The notes below the pieces were generated by a model. That model ran no database searches. It saw only the letters and a list, made by a program, of their open reading frames with translations, and was not told where the DNA came from. 64,000 nucleotides of DNA, from positions 96,887 through 160,886 of the forward strand of contig JAEPRB010000076.1 of NCBI GenBank assembly GCA_016758965.1, read 5' to 3'. The stretch is from Circinella minor. Its lineage: Eukaryota; Mucoromycota; Mucoromycetes; Mucorales; Lichtheimiaceae. Positions 1 to 12,164 of the stretch are shown piece after piece. Made by a program: the position numbers and the translations under genes. Within the stretch, counting starts at the first letter, position 1, and every line of letters starts with the position of its first letter.

Positions 1-2025
1 TATTATAACTTCTTTTCTCTCTCCCAACTTTGTACGTAGAAAAATCCCTATTTCCCTTGTTTGCGAAAGTTTCTATTTCTTTTTTTTATATATAACTTCT
101 GCTTCTATAACTTTTAATGTATCATATCATAAAGAATCTCGCATTTCAAAGGCTTCTGTATAATACACAACCATTCTAAAACTGAACTTTTTTTTTTGTA
201 TCACTGTTGCACATCTATAAAAAGAGTTAGAGAAATGGTGGGATGGTTTTGTTAAGAAAAAGATCCAGCTGATCCCATGGGAACATTCTTTTTTCTTTTT
301 TTTTTTTGTCTTAACAAACATATATATCAACAATGAATTCAAGGAGACTTTGAAGTTTGTTGCACAAATAAAAAAAATCCTTTGTGTGTGTAATTTTACT
401 TCGTTCAAAATGAGAGAAAATCCAACAAATTCTTTTTGATTTGATGTCTGGTCATTAGGCCCGTGCACCTTCCTCTTTTTGTGGAAATCCATCCGGATAC
501 ATGGACTCCGTTTTTGGATTTTTGAACGCTTGATTATACAAACTTAGTTTAGTGAATGATTTCTGTTAATAATAATAAATGATCACGATTGAACGTTTTT
601 GCACAAACGGATATCATTACTTTGGTCCCTATAGAATCATTTAATATATGAGAGAGGAACCAGGAGAGATGCCAAAATAACGAGAAACTTTGTTTTTTTT
701 TACTATCATCACCATGTCATTTTTATATCATTTTGACCTTCGGACCGAGAAGTTATCAAGTACCCAGACCCCAACACATTAATCTTATTAATACTCTGGC
801 TCCCCCCACTTTGAATTACTTGAAAAAGAAAGTTCATGCTCTACTTCTCTCTTTTTTTTAGTCCTCGCCAATCATATAAAAAACAAATTAATGATATAAA
901 TATTTTGGTTTTTTTTTTTATATAAAAACAGAATACACACGTAACATTAATATAATTTATAATATAACCAATAACAAAAAAAAATAACATGAATATTTAT
1001 ATTTATTTGATCAATTATTTGGGCTAAATTGTTGGAGGAGTTAAAAAAAGAAGGAGATGTAAAATAAAGTTTCTTTTACAACGCCACAAAACAACATAAT
1101 AAATGTGTCTCATGATGAGTCGCTCTTTCTTATCTTACATCAAATCGATTGGATATCCCCACATACTCACTTGTAAAGATGTGTTGCTCTTCTTTTCTTT
1201 TTTACTCGGGGTTTTATTATAGGATCTGCATTAGTGAGTGTAGGTTGTTTAATCTTTCGGCTCCTTGCAAAAAAAAAAAAAAACGACACGCTTTGTTTCG
1301 CAAAAATATTTTTCGCTCCTTTTTTTTATTATATGTTTGTATGAATATAATTTAATTAGTAGAATATCTTTAAAATATTAACACACCTTTTCTATCTTTC
1401 TATTTTTCTCGAAACATTTTTATTAGTATGTCAATTAGCTATGATGTTTGGTCACCGTTTCGTCACTATCTTCAATCCTCGTAAAAACTATTTTTTTTTT
1501 TGTATAAAAGCTATAAATAATACTTAATAGCTAAATTGTTTACTTAGATAAATTCAGACTTACCATAAACGGTTAGTGGACTGAGCATTATGTGTTGCAA
1601 TATTATATGTGTAACATGACAATCCCTCTTCACTATGATTTTTTGCATAAAATCATTGTTTTAGTGAGAAAGACTTGTCTGTAATAGACTACCTGACTGA
1701 TCCGATCTCAACTACTACTTAGATATTAATTGAATGCGATAGAAAACTTCAGGCTATTTCTACTATATTTTTTATGCCCTACTACTACTATTACTACTAT
1801 TTTTTCCCAAATGATAAATTACAACAATAGCACGCTGTTTTATATCGATAGAGCTTTGAGCATTCTTGTAAACAGACACAGTAAAAACTTTGTGGGAGAA
1901 TATCAATGGTTTGGAAAAAAAAAAAGCCTTATTCATCCTATTGCTTAATAATATATTGGATATATACTGAACAGTTTTACACCTTCCATGAGTGCTTCAC
2001 ATTAATTTGAAAGTAATGGTTCGTT
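1..2025. other. AT-rich region, no supported gene
   Basis: This stretch is AT-rich with many A/T homopolymers. Short ORFs exist on both strands (for example minus-strand 127-492), but none shows a recognisable domain, a consistent exon chain or a protein-like composition over its whole length. A slightly GC-richer patch lies near 440-520. I cannot support a gene here. Confidence 0.5.
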
Positions 2026-2190
2026 TTACAATGCTACAGTCACAGTCAATTGTCCAATAAAATGATCGTTTATACGTTCTACGTAGCTAATCACTAGATC
2101 GGTTATGAAGCCTGCTGAGGCCATTGCCTGGGAAAAGCGCCACATCAATAAATTAAGGTTCAGTTGAGTATGATAAAAGGGTTGAAGCAT
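2026..2190 (-). CDS. orphan 54-codon ORF, possible terminal exon or gene relic
   Basis: The ORF starts with ATG at 2190 and ends with TAA at 2026, giving 54 residues. The frame is open a further 50 or so bases upstream, to about 2245, with a possible CAG acceptor near 2244, so it may be a last exon rather than a complete gene. Its composition is protein-like, unlike the surrounding AT-rich DNA, and includes the motifs MASAGFITDL and YVERINDHFIG. I do not recognise the family. The ORF at 2529-2822 on the same strand may belong to the same gene or relic, but I found no convincing joining intron. Confidence 0.3.
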   Translation of the reverse strand: MLQPFYHTQLNLNLLMWRFSQAMASAGFITDLVISYVERINDHFIGQLTVTVAL

Positions 2191-2528
2191 TTTGGAACCG
2201 ATAAAGTTATCATTCCTTCTCAGAAATACTGCAACTGTATTTTGTTGTCAACTCAAAATATTTTCAACCAACGGGGATCCGCCCAACAAAATGCTATATA
2301 TAATGGTAAAAAATAATTAAAAAACAAAGTAGTACCAAGTTAATAAATAAAATAATGTCGACATGTAATTGTAATCATGACAACAAACTAGTTTAAAGGT
2401 ATTTCACTGTCATTTTTACAGCATGAAATAAAGCTATTCTTAACTTACAACTAGTCTTTCTGGTAAAAGTTAATGAACCCTATTTCCAAATATTTTTGTG
2501 GTATAATAATATTAATAGTTTACAAGCA

Positions 2529-2822
2529 TTACAAACAAAAAAGAGGATGAAAGTAACTTGAGAAAATGTCAATAACGGTAATGGTGGCGGTGGTTGAGAG
2601 AGCAACTACAGGTTCAACTTCAATCGGGCGGACATCAAACGCAGGGACCAAGTGCTTTTCTGCCAATTTATGCATAATTAAACGATGCATTATTTTAGCT
2701 GCTCTTTGATGATCTGACACTATTAGCATAAAAAACATGGTGTTCGTCAATAAAGATATACCACTTACTATTTTTATGACCAACACAGTTTCGTTTTTGT
2801 AACTCTTTATTATGAAGTTCAA
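2529..2822 (-). CDS. orphan 97-codon ORF, unknown
   Basis: This is a minus-strand ORF from 2822 to 2529. Its middle part (HRLIMHKLAEKHLVPAFDV and PIEVEPVVAL) reads like real protein. Its ends are hydrophobic and AT-driven, so the true coding part is probably about 2560-2760. No family is recognised. It lies about 280 bases upstream of the orphan ORF at 2026-2190 on the same strand, and the two could be exons of one degenerate gene. Confidence 0.25.
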   Translation of the reverse strand: MNFIIKSYKNETVLVIKIVSGISLLTNTMFFMLIVSDHQRAAKIMHRLIMHKLAEKHLVPAFDVRPIEVEPVVALSTTATITVIDIFSSYFHPLFCL

Positions 2823-4194
2823 TTAACGGTTTACGTTTTTGGTTCGTCATATTTGACAGTGTAAAATGGATAAACAGAGAAATAGTGGAAAAATAAAAGA
2901 AAAATAGTTTACATTTTCCTCTTTTTTATTCAACTTCATATAGAGTACTAACGAATTAACTATAATCACAGTGACACCAAACTCGAATTACCTACGTAAC
3001 GCAAGTATTGAAACCATCTTTTGTTTTTGTTGTTACGGATGACAAAAGATTTTATGAGCCTCAACTATTTATCTCTGATTTCGTTTTCTTCAAATCAAGT
3101 GACTGATTTCTTCATGCTTGTGCTGAGAAACCATCTTGAATTTTTTCTTATCGGTCACTCAGTGTAAAGATTTGAAGAGGTTATGGTGAATGTTTAAAAG
3201 GAATATGATTAAACATAAGCATGTTAAGCAGAATATATGATAGGAGGGGATGCGTTTAATTGAATATTATTTCTAAATAATCAGATAGATTTACCAGTGG
3301 TAGAATTTGGGCGAGATGGCACAATCCATTTATTTATATACAAAGCAATAATCTATTATACACACACGTACATAACAAAAATAATAAAAAAGAAGAATAT
3401 ATTGACATTAGCTGATGTTTCAAAATTGTAAAGTATAAAAATAATAATTATTGCTATTAACATCTTAAAAGAGCAAAAAAAGAAAACAGTTTAAAAATAT
3501 CATTTAGTTTTGTCGATTTTACATTGGTAAAAAAAAAAATGTGAGTTTAGCCATCTGTGTTGTGCCTGTGGATAACAAGATAGATATTCGTTTTTTCTCA
3601 CACGGTCATTTACTATTTTCAAAATGTTACTGCATGTATCTCGCGTTATCATTTTTCTATAAAAGGTTATAAAATAATCTGCTTGATTTAGAAATAAAGC
3701 TTATTCCTTTTTACTTGACAGATTTCGAGATAACTTTAAACGTATATAGTCTAGCTTAATGATAATAGTTTAATACATGTCAACGAATGAATAGAAACAT
3801 ACTCATCTTTTTCAATTTAAAAAGTCAAATCTCCCTACTTTAAAAAAGATTTCGCTATTTTTTTTATCTACGTACCTATGTATTATAGTCATGTAAAATA
3901 TCACTGAAACGAAAGAAGACATACATACTTATTTTTAACACAATTGGACCATCAAATCATATGTGAAAAAAAAACACTTTATAATTGGACAAAAGGCAAC
4001 ATGAAAAATGATTTATTCAAACACTTTTTTTTTCGTCTTTTTTTAAAAAATATTATACATAGGATAGAAAGTTAAAATAAAGAAGTGTATCAAACTTAGA
4101 AGCGGGGAAAAATATGTATATTGAGCATGGTGGGAGACAAGAAAAGAAATTTGAGGTAAGAGTTATAAGAATGAAAAGAAATTTAAACAAGTAA

Positions 4195-4197
<3 letters not shown>
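2823..4197. other. AT-rich intergenic region
   Basis: About 1.4 kb of AT-rich DNA lies downstream of the acetyl-CoA synthetase gene. I see no ORF with protein-like composition and no RNA gene. The part nearest 4249 is presumably the 3' UTR and terminator region of that gene. Confidence 0.5.

Positions 4198-4229
<32 letters not shown>
4198..4229. repeat. (GA)n microsatellite
   Basis: This is a perfect GA dinucleotide run of about 32 bases, 20 bases downstream of the acetyl-CoA synthetase stop codon and therefore probably in its 3' UTR. Read on the minus strand it gives a spurious Ser-Leu repeat ORF. Confidence 0.95.
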
Positions 4230-4233
<4 letters not shown>

Positions 4234-4248
4234 AACACATGTTATAAC

Positions 4249-6684
4249 TTATTGCTTGACCTTGTCAATTAAAGATTGAACGACCGATGGATCAGCAAGA
4301 GTGGAAATATCACCAAGAGAATCAGATTCACCGTTCACAATCTTTCGTAAAATACGACGCATAATCTTGCCAGAACGGGTCTTTGGCAAATCACCAACAA
4401 TATAAATACGTTTGGGTGTAGCAAATGGACCGATGACCTTACGGACTTGCAAAGTAAGTTCCTTTTCAAGACCTTCATTAGCATCTACATTTGGCTTCAG
4501 TGTACAGAATGCATGGATACATTGACCAGTCAAATCATCTTGACCACCAACTACAGCTGCTTCAGCAACGGAATCATGATGAATCAAAGCGGATTCAATC
4601 TCAGCAGTGGACAATCTATGACCAGAGACATTGATAACATCTAAAAAAATGAGAGGGATTATTAGAAAAAACGCAAAAAAAAAAAAAAAAAAACACTTCA
4701 AATATACAATCTCTTCCCGTGAAATAACATCTTTAACTTACCATCAACACGTCCACGGATCCAGTAATATCCATCTTTGTCGCGGCTTGCGCCATCACCA
4801 GTGAAGTAAAACTATGAAAAAAAAATAAAAAGATTGGGGTTAATTTATGATTTATGAAATTTAATCTAAATGTATTTTTCCTCCCCCCTCCACTGTTATG
4901 AATATTTAATGCTTACTCCTTTATAAGGGTTGAGATATGTATCCATGTAGCGGTAATGGTTGTTATAAACAGTACGTGCCATGGATGGCCAGGGTTGAGA
5001 GATAGCGAGGACACCAGTGACATCGTTACCTTCAAGCTCCTTACCAGTGACTGGATCAAGAATTGCTGGCTTGATACCAAAGAAGGGGAATGTGGCTGAG
5101 CCTGGCTTTGCTGGTACAACACAAGGCAAAGGAGTAAGAATATGTGAACCAGTTTCTGTTTGCCAATAGGTATCAACAACTGCACATCGGTTCTTGCCTA
5201 CTTGTTCATTATACCATTCCCAAGCTTCAGGATTAATGGGTTCACCAACAGATGCAATGATACGCAAAGAAGACAAATCATATCCTTCAAGCCATTTGTT
5301 ACCCAAGCGACGGAGTGCACGGATAGCAGTTGGGGCAGTGTACAATTGTGTAATCTTGTGCTTTTGAACGACTTGCCAAAAGCGGGATGGATCAGGATAG
5401 GTTGGGGTGGATTCAAACAAGACAGTTGTAGCACCATTCAACAGAGGACCGTATACAATGTAGGTGTGACCAGTAATCCAACCAATGTCAGCCATACACG
5501 CGTGTACATCACCTGCTTCAGAATGATAATCAAAAACATATTTCATGCTTGCGGCGGCGCCGAGCAAGTAACCTGCAGTAGTATGCATAACACCTTTAGG
5601 CGTACCAGTGGATCCAGAAGTGTAAAGTAAAAACATAGGGTCTTCGGCATTTACACTCACAGGTGGGCAGTATGGACGGGCCTTGACAGTTTCTTCATGC
5701 CACCACTTGTCGCGAGGAGCAGTCCATGGAACTTCAGAACCAGTTCGACGACATACCAAAACGTGGTCAACACATGGTGAGTCCTTTACAGCTGCGTCTA
5801 CAATACGCTTAGTAGCAATATTTTTACCACCACGACGACCTTCATCAGCAGTCAAGACAACATGTGCATTACAATCAATAATACGATCACGTAACGAATC
5901 AGAAGAGAAACCAGCAAAGACAACAGAGTGCAAAGCGCCGATACGTGTACAAGCAAGCATAGCATAAACAGCTTCTGGAATCATGGGCATATAAATACAG
6001 ACATTATCACCCTTACGAACATCCAAAGAAAGCAACACATTGGCAAGGCGAGAAACTTCTTGCAACAATTGACGATAAGTGATTTTGGCTACATTTCCAG
6101 GTTCATCCCCTTCATGGATGATAGCAACCTATTGTATAAGGAGTAAAGAATAAAAAGGAAACAGGATAAATAAGATGAGCAACATGCATAGCGCCTCAAA
6201 ACAAATATAATTTATACATATATAATAATCCACACAAACATGTAAACAGTGAGCCCCCTCTTTTTTTTTATTTATACATACCCGGTCTGGATAAGCCAAT
6301 GCATGACGGTCAACACAGTTAAAACTTGCATTAATTTCACCGTCCAAAAACCAAGCAACATCTCCTTCTTCAAAACTTCCACTTTTAACTTGTGTAAAAG
6401 GTTTAGCCCAGCTTAAAAGTTCATTTCCCAACTAGTAGTATAATATAATATATGAGCAACATTTCAAACGAGAAAATAATAATAATAATAAATAATCAAA
6501 GCCAAAGTAAGAAAAAAAAAGTATTCAAACTAACCCTGCCAAAGAACTTTTCAGGTTCATTAACTGACTCTTCCCAGAGTTTCTTGTATTCATCCATGCT
6601 GGCGATATGAGGCTTTGGAACGCCTTCTTTGAAAAGACGTTCAGGAACAGGATAGACAGGATCAGCTTGGTCGCTAGCAGTCAT
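4249..6684 (-). CDS. ACS1: acetyl-CoA synthetase (acetate-CoA ligase)
   Basis: The enzyme activates acetate to acetyl-CoA through acetyl-AMP and feeds the glyoxylate cycle, lipid synthesis and histone acetylation. Five exons are seen: 6535-6684, 6282-6431, 4917-6128, 4742-4811 and 4249-4640. They join in frame to 657 residues, the usual fungal ACS length. The N-terminus carries the ACS-specific extension ([15 protein letters not shown] text: [18 protein letters not shown]). The AMP-binding P-loop [13 protein letters not shown] is in exon 3, followed by DTYWQTETG. The C-terminal catalytic-lysine motif [10 protein letters not shown] is in exon 5; this is the lysine controlled by acetylation in the family. 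The ATG at 6684 follows a purine-rich 5' leader. No intact alternative family fits, and no lesions are seen. Confidence 0.97.
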
Positions 6685-7899
6685 ATTTGTTTGTGTTTTT
6701 GAGATGATGATGAAAAAAGAAAAAAGAAAAAGTAAAGAAAAGAAAGAAGAAAAAAAAATTAATCGCGTGGATAAACCTCAAGGGTTTAAATAGACTGGGA
6801 AAGCGACGTTACAAAAAAAAAAAGCTTTTTTTTTTTTTAACACAGGTGATTTAAAGTTGGCTTGCATAAATTTACTTTATTGTGGGCAATTTAGTAGATT
6901 TGTGTACTTATTTTTTTTTTCCTTCTCCTTTTTTCATGTTACGTGCGCAGATCCCACGGTACTAAAAAAGAATAAAGTACGAGCTCTGCGGATTAATTGT
7001 TTGACTTTCCCCGCTTTTTTTTTTATAGCAAGCAATCAAATTTATTATAAACAAAAAAAAAAAAGCGTATTAATTATAAGAAACATTGGAAGTTTAAAGT
7101 CTAACTAAATATCATGATACCTTCAGTACAACATCAATCCAAGAATTCTGAATAATAACGTTGACTTTTTCTTTTTCTCACAGCGGTTTTCAAACATAGT
7201 TGAGAAATAAAATATCTTTTGATCTTTTTGCTGACGTTTTTCAAATCCAAAAATAAATCTGGTTATTAAGATCTTTTTCGTTGAATCTCGGAATAAGTTA
7301 TAACAGATGATGTATGTTTCTCACACTTGCGGTACGTACATTATAATAAACCTATAATAGTTTATTTTTATATCATCAAACATGTTTTTTCTTATATTCT
7401 AATATCACACGGTCGCGTCCGCCCCTCGGGTAATAGAGGGAAAAACGCGTTAAATGGTTGTGAGAGTTGTACGACTTCAGAGTTTAACCCCACATTTTCG
7501 ATGATGGGAAACGTTGTTCAATCGATTATTCGTGTTACCCATAATTCCCCGACGAAATGTTATGTACTTGTTTCTCGATGACGAACTATAGTTATGAGAG
7601 GTTTAGAAAGTAGGTGTTTCGTTTGACAGTCATGTGTGTTTCATCCTTTCTTTTTTTTTTCATCTTGTAACAAGGTTTAAATGAAAGGGTCATATTGATA
7701 TGCTATATAATGACAAGATAGAAAGAATAAGAAAGCTCTCTACAATTTTTTTTTGGGGGAAGGGGGAAATGTTGATAAAAATGGGGTTGAATTGAGATCT
7801 TTTTTTTTTTCAGTTAAATGATACGTAAGGGAAAAAAAAAGAGAAACCAGTCGTGATATGTTGATGAGTAATGTGTTACATTAAAAGTTTGTCGATTTT

Positions 7900-7930
<31 letters not shown>

Positions 7931-8582
7931 CACAAAAATAGTTTGTTAGATGGAAGATTTAAAATAATAAAAAGTAAACATAATAAAATAAGGTACAAGA
8001 GAACAAAATAGACAAGCAGGGGGAGGAAAATACAGGAGAGAAACCATTATATATTTCTCCCCTTTTATACTTCTTACAATGTATATTACGCCTAATTCTT
8101 TAAGTAAACCTATCCGCGGCCAATACGCCATGTTTGGTTTCGTCAACAAAAAAAGATGTTGTTCCTGATTAAAACAATTGATAACTGGGGTAACTTTTCT
8201 TAAAAAAAAATAATCTTTTTTTGGTATCATAACATTTTCCCATGAATAATGATCATTTTGTGGGGATTTATTATATTAGCAAAGTTGTACAAAATAAAAA
8301 TAAAAAGGGGGGGTAAATGGGATGTCACAGGATAGATGTTGAAAAATAAAAGGGTGCTTGATAATATATATGTATAAAAAAAAAGTGGTGTGGTGAAAAA
8401 AAAAAAAAATTCTCTTGATCCCCTTTTCTGGGATAACAAAACGGTAGGTTGGTTTGCCTTTTTCTGTGGAAGGTAATTTAAAAACTTGACAATCCGTACC
8501 TTTTTTTTTTCCCCACAGGCATTTGGTTGTTAATAAACTATTGTACTCCATAATGACTAGTTCAAAAAAATAAATAAATAAA
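6685..8582. other. intergenic region with long T tracts
   Basis: The first 200 bases upstream of the acetyl-CoA synthetase ATG are purine/pyrimidine-rich and form its likely promoter and 5' UTR. The rest is AT-rich, with a long T tract at about 7901-7930. It contains one GC-richer patch at 7411-7581, listed separately. ORFs at 7946-8439 are low complexity and not supported. Confidence 0.5.
7411..7581 (+). other. GC-rich island with open frame, origin unknown
   Basis: This patch is visibly richer in CpG than its flanks and carries an open plus-strand frame ending with a TGA at 7579-7581. The frame reads through motifs such as GNRGKNALNGCESC and VVQSIIRVTHNSPTK before the stop. I do not recognise it. 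It has no obvious start codon of its own within the island. It could be a fragment of a transposon, a transferred piece or an old exon. Confidence 0.35.
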
Positions 8583-9521
8583 TTATTTATGATAATACCA
8601 TTGTAATGATGAACCAACATCAGTGGTCGTTGTATCATATTTGTTATCATTACTACTGTTGTCATAGTTACATTATCTTTTGTCTTCCGTTTATCCATTC
8701 CTACCATCTTATAATAAAAAATAAATTGCTATAGTAATAGATTACTATCTGGATACTGATCTTGTGAAAGCATCGTGACACTGTGAAAAGAACTTGTAAT
8801 CTTTAGCATCTAAAGAAAAAAAAAACCGTTGTGGGTAAAATTGTTTTTTTTATGTAATCCAAAAAAAAATGACCAATATAATCCAGCCAAGTATTTCTTT
8901 ATTTTTTTTATTTTTTATTTTTATTTTTGTATATTGTAAGATGTTTTTATAATAATAGTTACCATTATTTAGGCATTCATTGTATCGTTTCCAAACTACT
9001 GTGATCTTATTCTTTACTGTTTTTGGGTTCACTCGATAACCATTATCAAATAATTCACAAGCAATGACATGAGACATATGTTCTTTTTCTTTTTCGTTGG
9101 AGACATCCCAAGTACCAGGAAAATCTTGTTTTAAAAATTCAAGAACTTTTTTTATTTCAGCATCTCGCCAGAAATGTCGCATTGGAGTTTTATTAACTTC
9201 TTGATCGGCTGATACGTTAAAAGTCACTCGTCGATGGAGGCGATCGGGTCGTCTTATATCATTTTGATGTCTTAACACTGATCGATTGGGTAATGCTGCT
9301 TTACCTCCTGCTTTTGAAAGCAACTGATTGTCAGCTGTTGAAGACGATGACACCGTATTCTTTTGGTGCATACAGTTGGGGGAGTGTGTGTGTGTGTGTG
9401 TGTGATATGGGTGAAATAATAGTTTGAGCTTGTACTGTATTTTTTTATGACCACCATTTTCCCCGACTTTCACAATTGGGCGGTTCCTTTTATTCTTGAG
9501 AAATTGTATCCATTGTGACAT
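8583..9521 (-). CDS. Myb/SANT-like (trihelix-type) DNA-binding protein
   Basis: The ATG is at 9521. The first exon (8963-9521) encodes a low-complexity N-terminus containing a His-Thr run from a CA/GT microsatellite, then a helical domain starting HFWRDAEIKKVLEFL. That domain continues through KTVKNKITVVWKRYNE and, across an intron, into exon 2 (8746-8809; DAKDYKFFSQCHDAF). The spacing of aromatic residues and the xKNKxxxxWKRY pattern fit Myb/SANT-like domains of transcription factors and transposon-derived proteins. The 3' end is uncertain: reading straight on gives a TAG at 8745-8747, while a GTAATC donor there joins in frame to a last exon at 8583-8655. The CA-repeat stretch could also be a retained intron. 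The target genes are unknown. Confidence 0.55.
9382..9404. repeat. (GT)n microsatellite inside coding frame
   Basis: A run of GT dinucleotides on the plus strand is translated on the minus strand as alternating His-Thr in the Myb/SANT-like gene. Its length could vary between strains and would then change the frame if it is truly coding. Confidence 0.85.
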
Positions 9522-10183
9522 ACATAGTGTACTTTTAGTTTAACATAATGTTATCGATCACATAAAATCATTGTATAATAGTTTATAATTTAGATACATT
9601 TTTTTTTATGGTTATTGATGAATCACTATCCTTGTTTTTCTTAGAAATAATCCGATTCGTCGCGTTCATGTTTTTTTTTTTTTCACTTACTACCAAAACT
9701 TGGTCGATTCTTGAAATGATTTGGTGTAACTTTATTATTTTTGAGCTTTGTACTAATATATAAATCCAAGTATCTATGGAAGGTTTGGATACACAAGAAC
9801 ATCCTGAAAAAAATAACGATGAAGATTTGAAATACTGATCAATGAGTATTACAACGAAAAAGTAAAAATACAAATGCCGTGTGCTTTTTAAGATCCATTT
9901 TATAGGTTTCACAACAACATGTGTATCTAACAGATATCAAAGGTATCATCGTTTGTCTATATATTTATATACTCCTTCATAAATCTCAGTATATATATAC
10001 AGGATGTGTATACATACTGTAAATTCTCTATATATACATAAAATAGATAGTATCCTCTTTCAAAAAGCACTTTTCATTTTGCTTTTTTTTTTCACTAAAA
10101 ATTTACCCTCAAAGGATTTTTTTTTTCAATGTTTAACAACTTATATATATATATATATATAATTTATTAATAGGTAACTGATA
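9522..10183. other. intergenic region with one exon-like patch
   Basis: Most of this stretch is AT-rich. On the minus strand, about 9700-9812 is bounded by a good TTTTTTTCAG acceptor and a GTAGTAAG donor and stays open between them, so it could be an unassigned exon. I found no partner exons and do not call a gene. An (AT)n run lies at about 10143-10162, just beyond the end of the epsilon-COP gene. Confidence 0.4.
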
Positions 10184-11498
10184 TTAAGAGGAATCTACCA
10201 GAGCAAATCGAGTAGCTGCTCTGTCGAATAAACTGGATTTTAAGTCTAATTCTTGAAGATAAGGGTGTTGTGGTGCCACTTCCCGAAGTTGACTAGATAA
10301 AACAATAATAATAATAAAAAGTTCGTTTAAAACAAAGACATCCAGAGTTCAGCAAAAAAAAAAAAATCAATAGAATTAAAACTATCTCTGTACCTCACAT
10401 AACGATTTACTACATCCGAAGGTTTGGATGTCAAATTAGCACAAACAATCATATTAACTAAAGTTTCAGGATCATCATTATTCTAATAACCATAATTTCA
10501 TAAATCCATTAGCTTCATTAGTGAATGTAATTTCCTTCTCGAAAAAAAAAAAAAAAAAAAAAAGAAATACAAGACAAACCTTGTTCAATGCCTCCATTAA
10601 TACACTTTCAGCCTCTGGATATCTTCCCAAAGCAATATTAGCTGCTGCTTGTCCATTCAATACCTTGATTGAAGGTTCTGCGTTGGACTGACCAAATTCT
10701 TCGAAAATATAAAATGCTTCTTGATATTTGTCACCACCCTATATATTATTTTCCTTTTCTTCATTAGAATTTCCCTCATTCATGATTATCTTCATAACAA
10801 TAGATATACGTTACCACACGAAGATCCACCCAAGCTTCCATCATTTGCAATAACAAGGCATCTTCTGCCCATGATTTAGCTTGTGCTACTTCTTTTCTTG
10901 CTAAATCCAAACGATCCATTTGTAAATATATTTGTACTGCAAGGGCACAACTAATATATATATATATATATATATAATACAGGTGTTTGTTGTCAGAAAA
11001 ATAAAAAATAAAAAGACATAACGCCATCTTCGTTCTACAGCTCTATTACATAATAAATATATTTTATAATTACCATTCTAATTTCTTACTACGTGTATGT
11101 AACACTTTAAGGGCTTCTTCAGACTTTCCATCGTTAACAAGAATAGTAGCAACGACAACTTGAATAGTTTGATCAACTCGATTGGCACCTTCTTCCAATA
11201 ATGCCAATGCTTGTTCAATAATGGGTTGTGCATCCTCATTCTTTTGCTTTGCTCTTAAATAAATAGCTAAAAGTCGAATAGCAGTAAGAGGACCTTCAGC
11301 ACCTGATTCAGCAATGTCATTGATGACAAGATTATATTTTCCTTGAGCCACGTAAGAACGGTACAAAAATGATTGGGATTCGAGTTTAGCAGCTGGTGAC
11401 TGAATGGTGCGAGCTGAACTGACTTCATTGATCACAATTTGATAATTTCCAAGAGCAAACGCGTTACGAATGCCAAAAAGAATTGATTCTTCGTCCAT
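10184..11498 (-). CDS. COPE: coatomer subunit epsilon (epsilon-COP)
   Basis: This is a TPR-like alpha-solenoid subunit of the COPI coat, which drives retrograde Golgi-to-ER vesicle traffic and stabilises alpha-COP. Five exons (11074-11498, 10815-10950, 10580-10738, 10394-10482, 10184-10292) join in frame to 305 residues, the family's usual size. Recognisable text includes FALGNYQIVINE near the N-terminus, ELDLKSSLFDRAATRFA at the C-terminus, and helical repeat segments such as NGQAAANIALGRYPEAE and MDRLDLARKEV between them. I chose the Met at 11498 over an in-frame upstream Met because the family starts at this point. The gene lies in tandem downstream of asparagine synthetase. Confidence 0.93.
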
Positions 11499-12164
11499 GA
11501 TGAAAAAGGGTTTTGTTTTAAATAGAAAAGAATTAAAGCGGATAGTAGACAAGTTATTCAGGTTCAGGTTAGGCAGATACCATTTTTTTTTTCAAAGGCC
11601 GAGGTAATATTTCTTACATTGGATTAAAATGATAGAGTATGGTAACCACGTCCTTTTCAATATGTTGTATATTATTCAAAACTTGCTTTTTTTTTTTATC
11701 AATATTTACTTGTATTTTACGTCTATGTAATAGACTAAGTTTGATCACTATGTTTATTGAACAAATAATAGTATCATCCAAATAAACAGAAGATATAAGG
11801 ACAACATAACTGATAAAACTGAATTTAATGAATAAATTTATAATATGTACAATTTATTTTGTTAATAGCTTTCATTTATATAATTATACTAAAATTACAT
11901 ACAAAATCATTGATAGCATTTCAAACAGTTCAAAAAAGCACAATAATAATATAATTATAAAAAATTTCCGTGATGTATAAATATAAGTATACTACTTTTT
12001 TTTTTATGTAAACAAATTAAGAGGGATGGAAAAAAAAGGGAAAAAACAAAATTATCAACAAAAAGAATGAATGTGTGAGTGTGTGGAGTAAAGTAGAAGT
12101 GAGTTGTGGTGAAAGAGAGAAAAAAAAAATATAACAATGGGAAAAAAAAAATCATCTAATTAAT
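11499..12164. other. intergenic region between ASN1 and COPE
   Basis: About 670 AT-rich bases lie between two minus-strand genes. They hold the ASN1 3' end and the COPE promoter. Short hydrophobic ORFs here reflect T tracts and are not supported. Confidence 0.6.

Noticed and set aside
4053..4238. Ser-Leu repeat ORF on the minus strand
   Set aside because: It is the translation of the GA microsatellite and flanking AT-rich 3' UTR; no start context or domain.
9700..9812. Exon-like minus-strand segment with good splice sites
   Set aside because: No adjoining exons or homology could be found; possible but unsupported as a gene.
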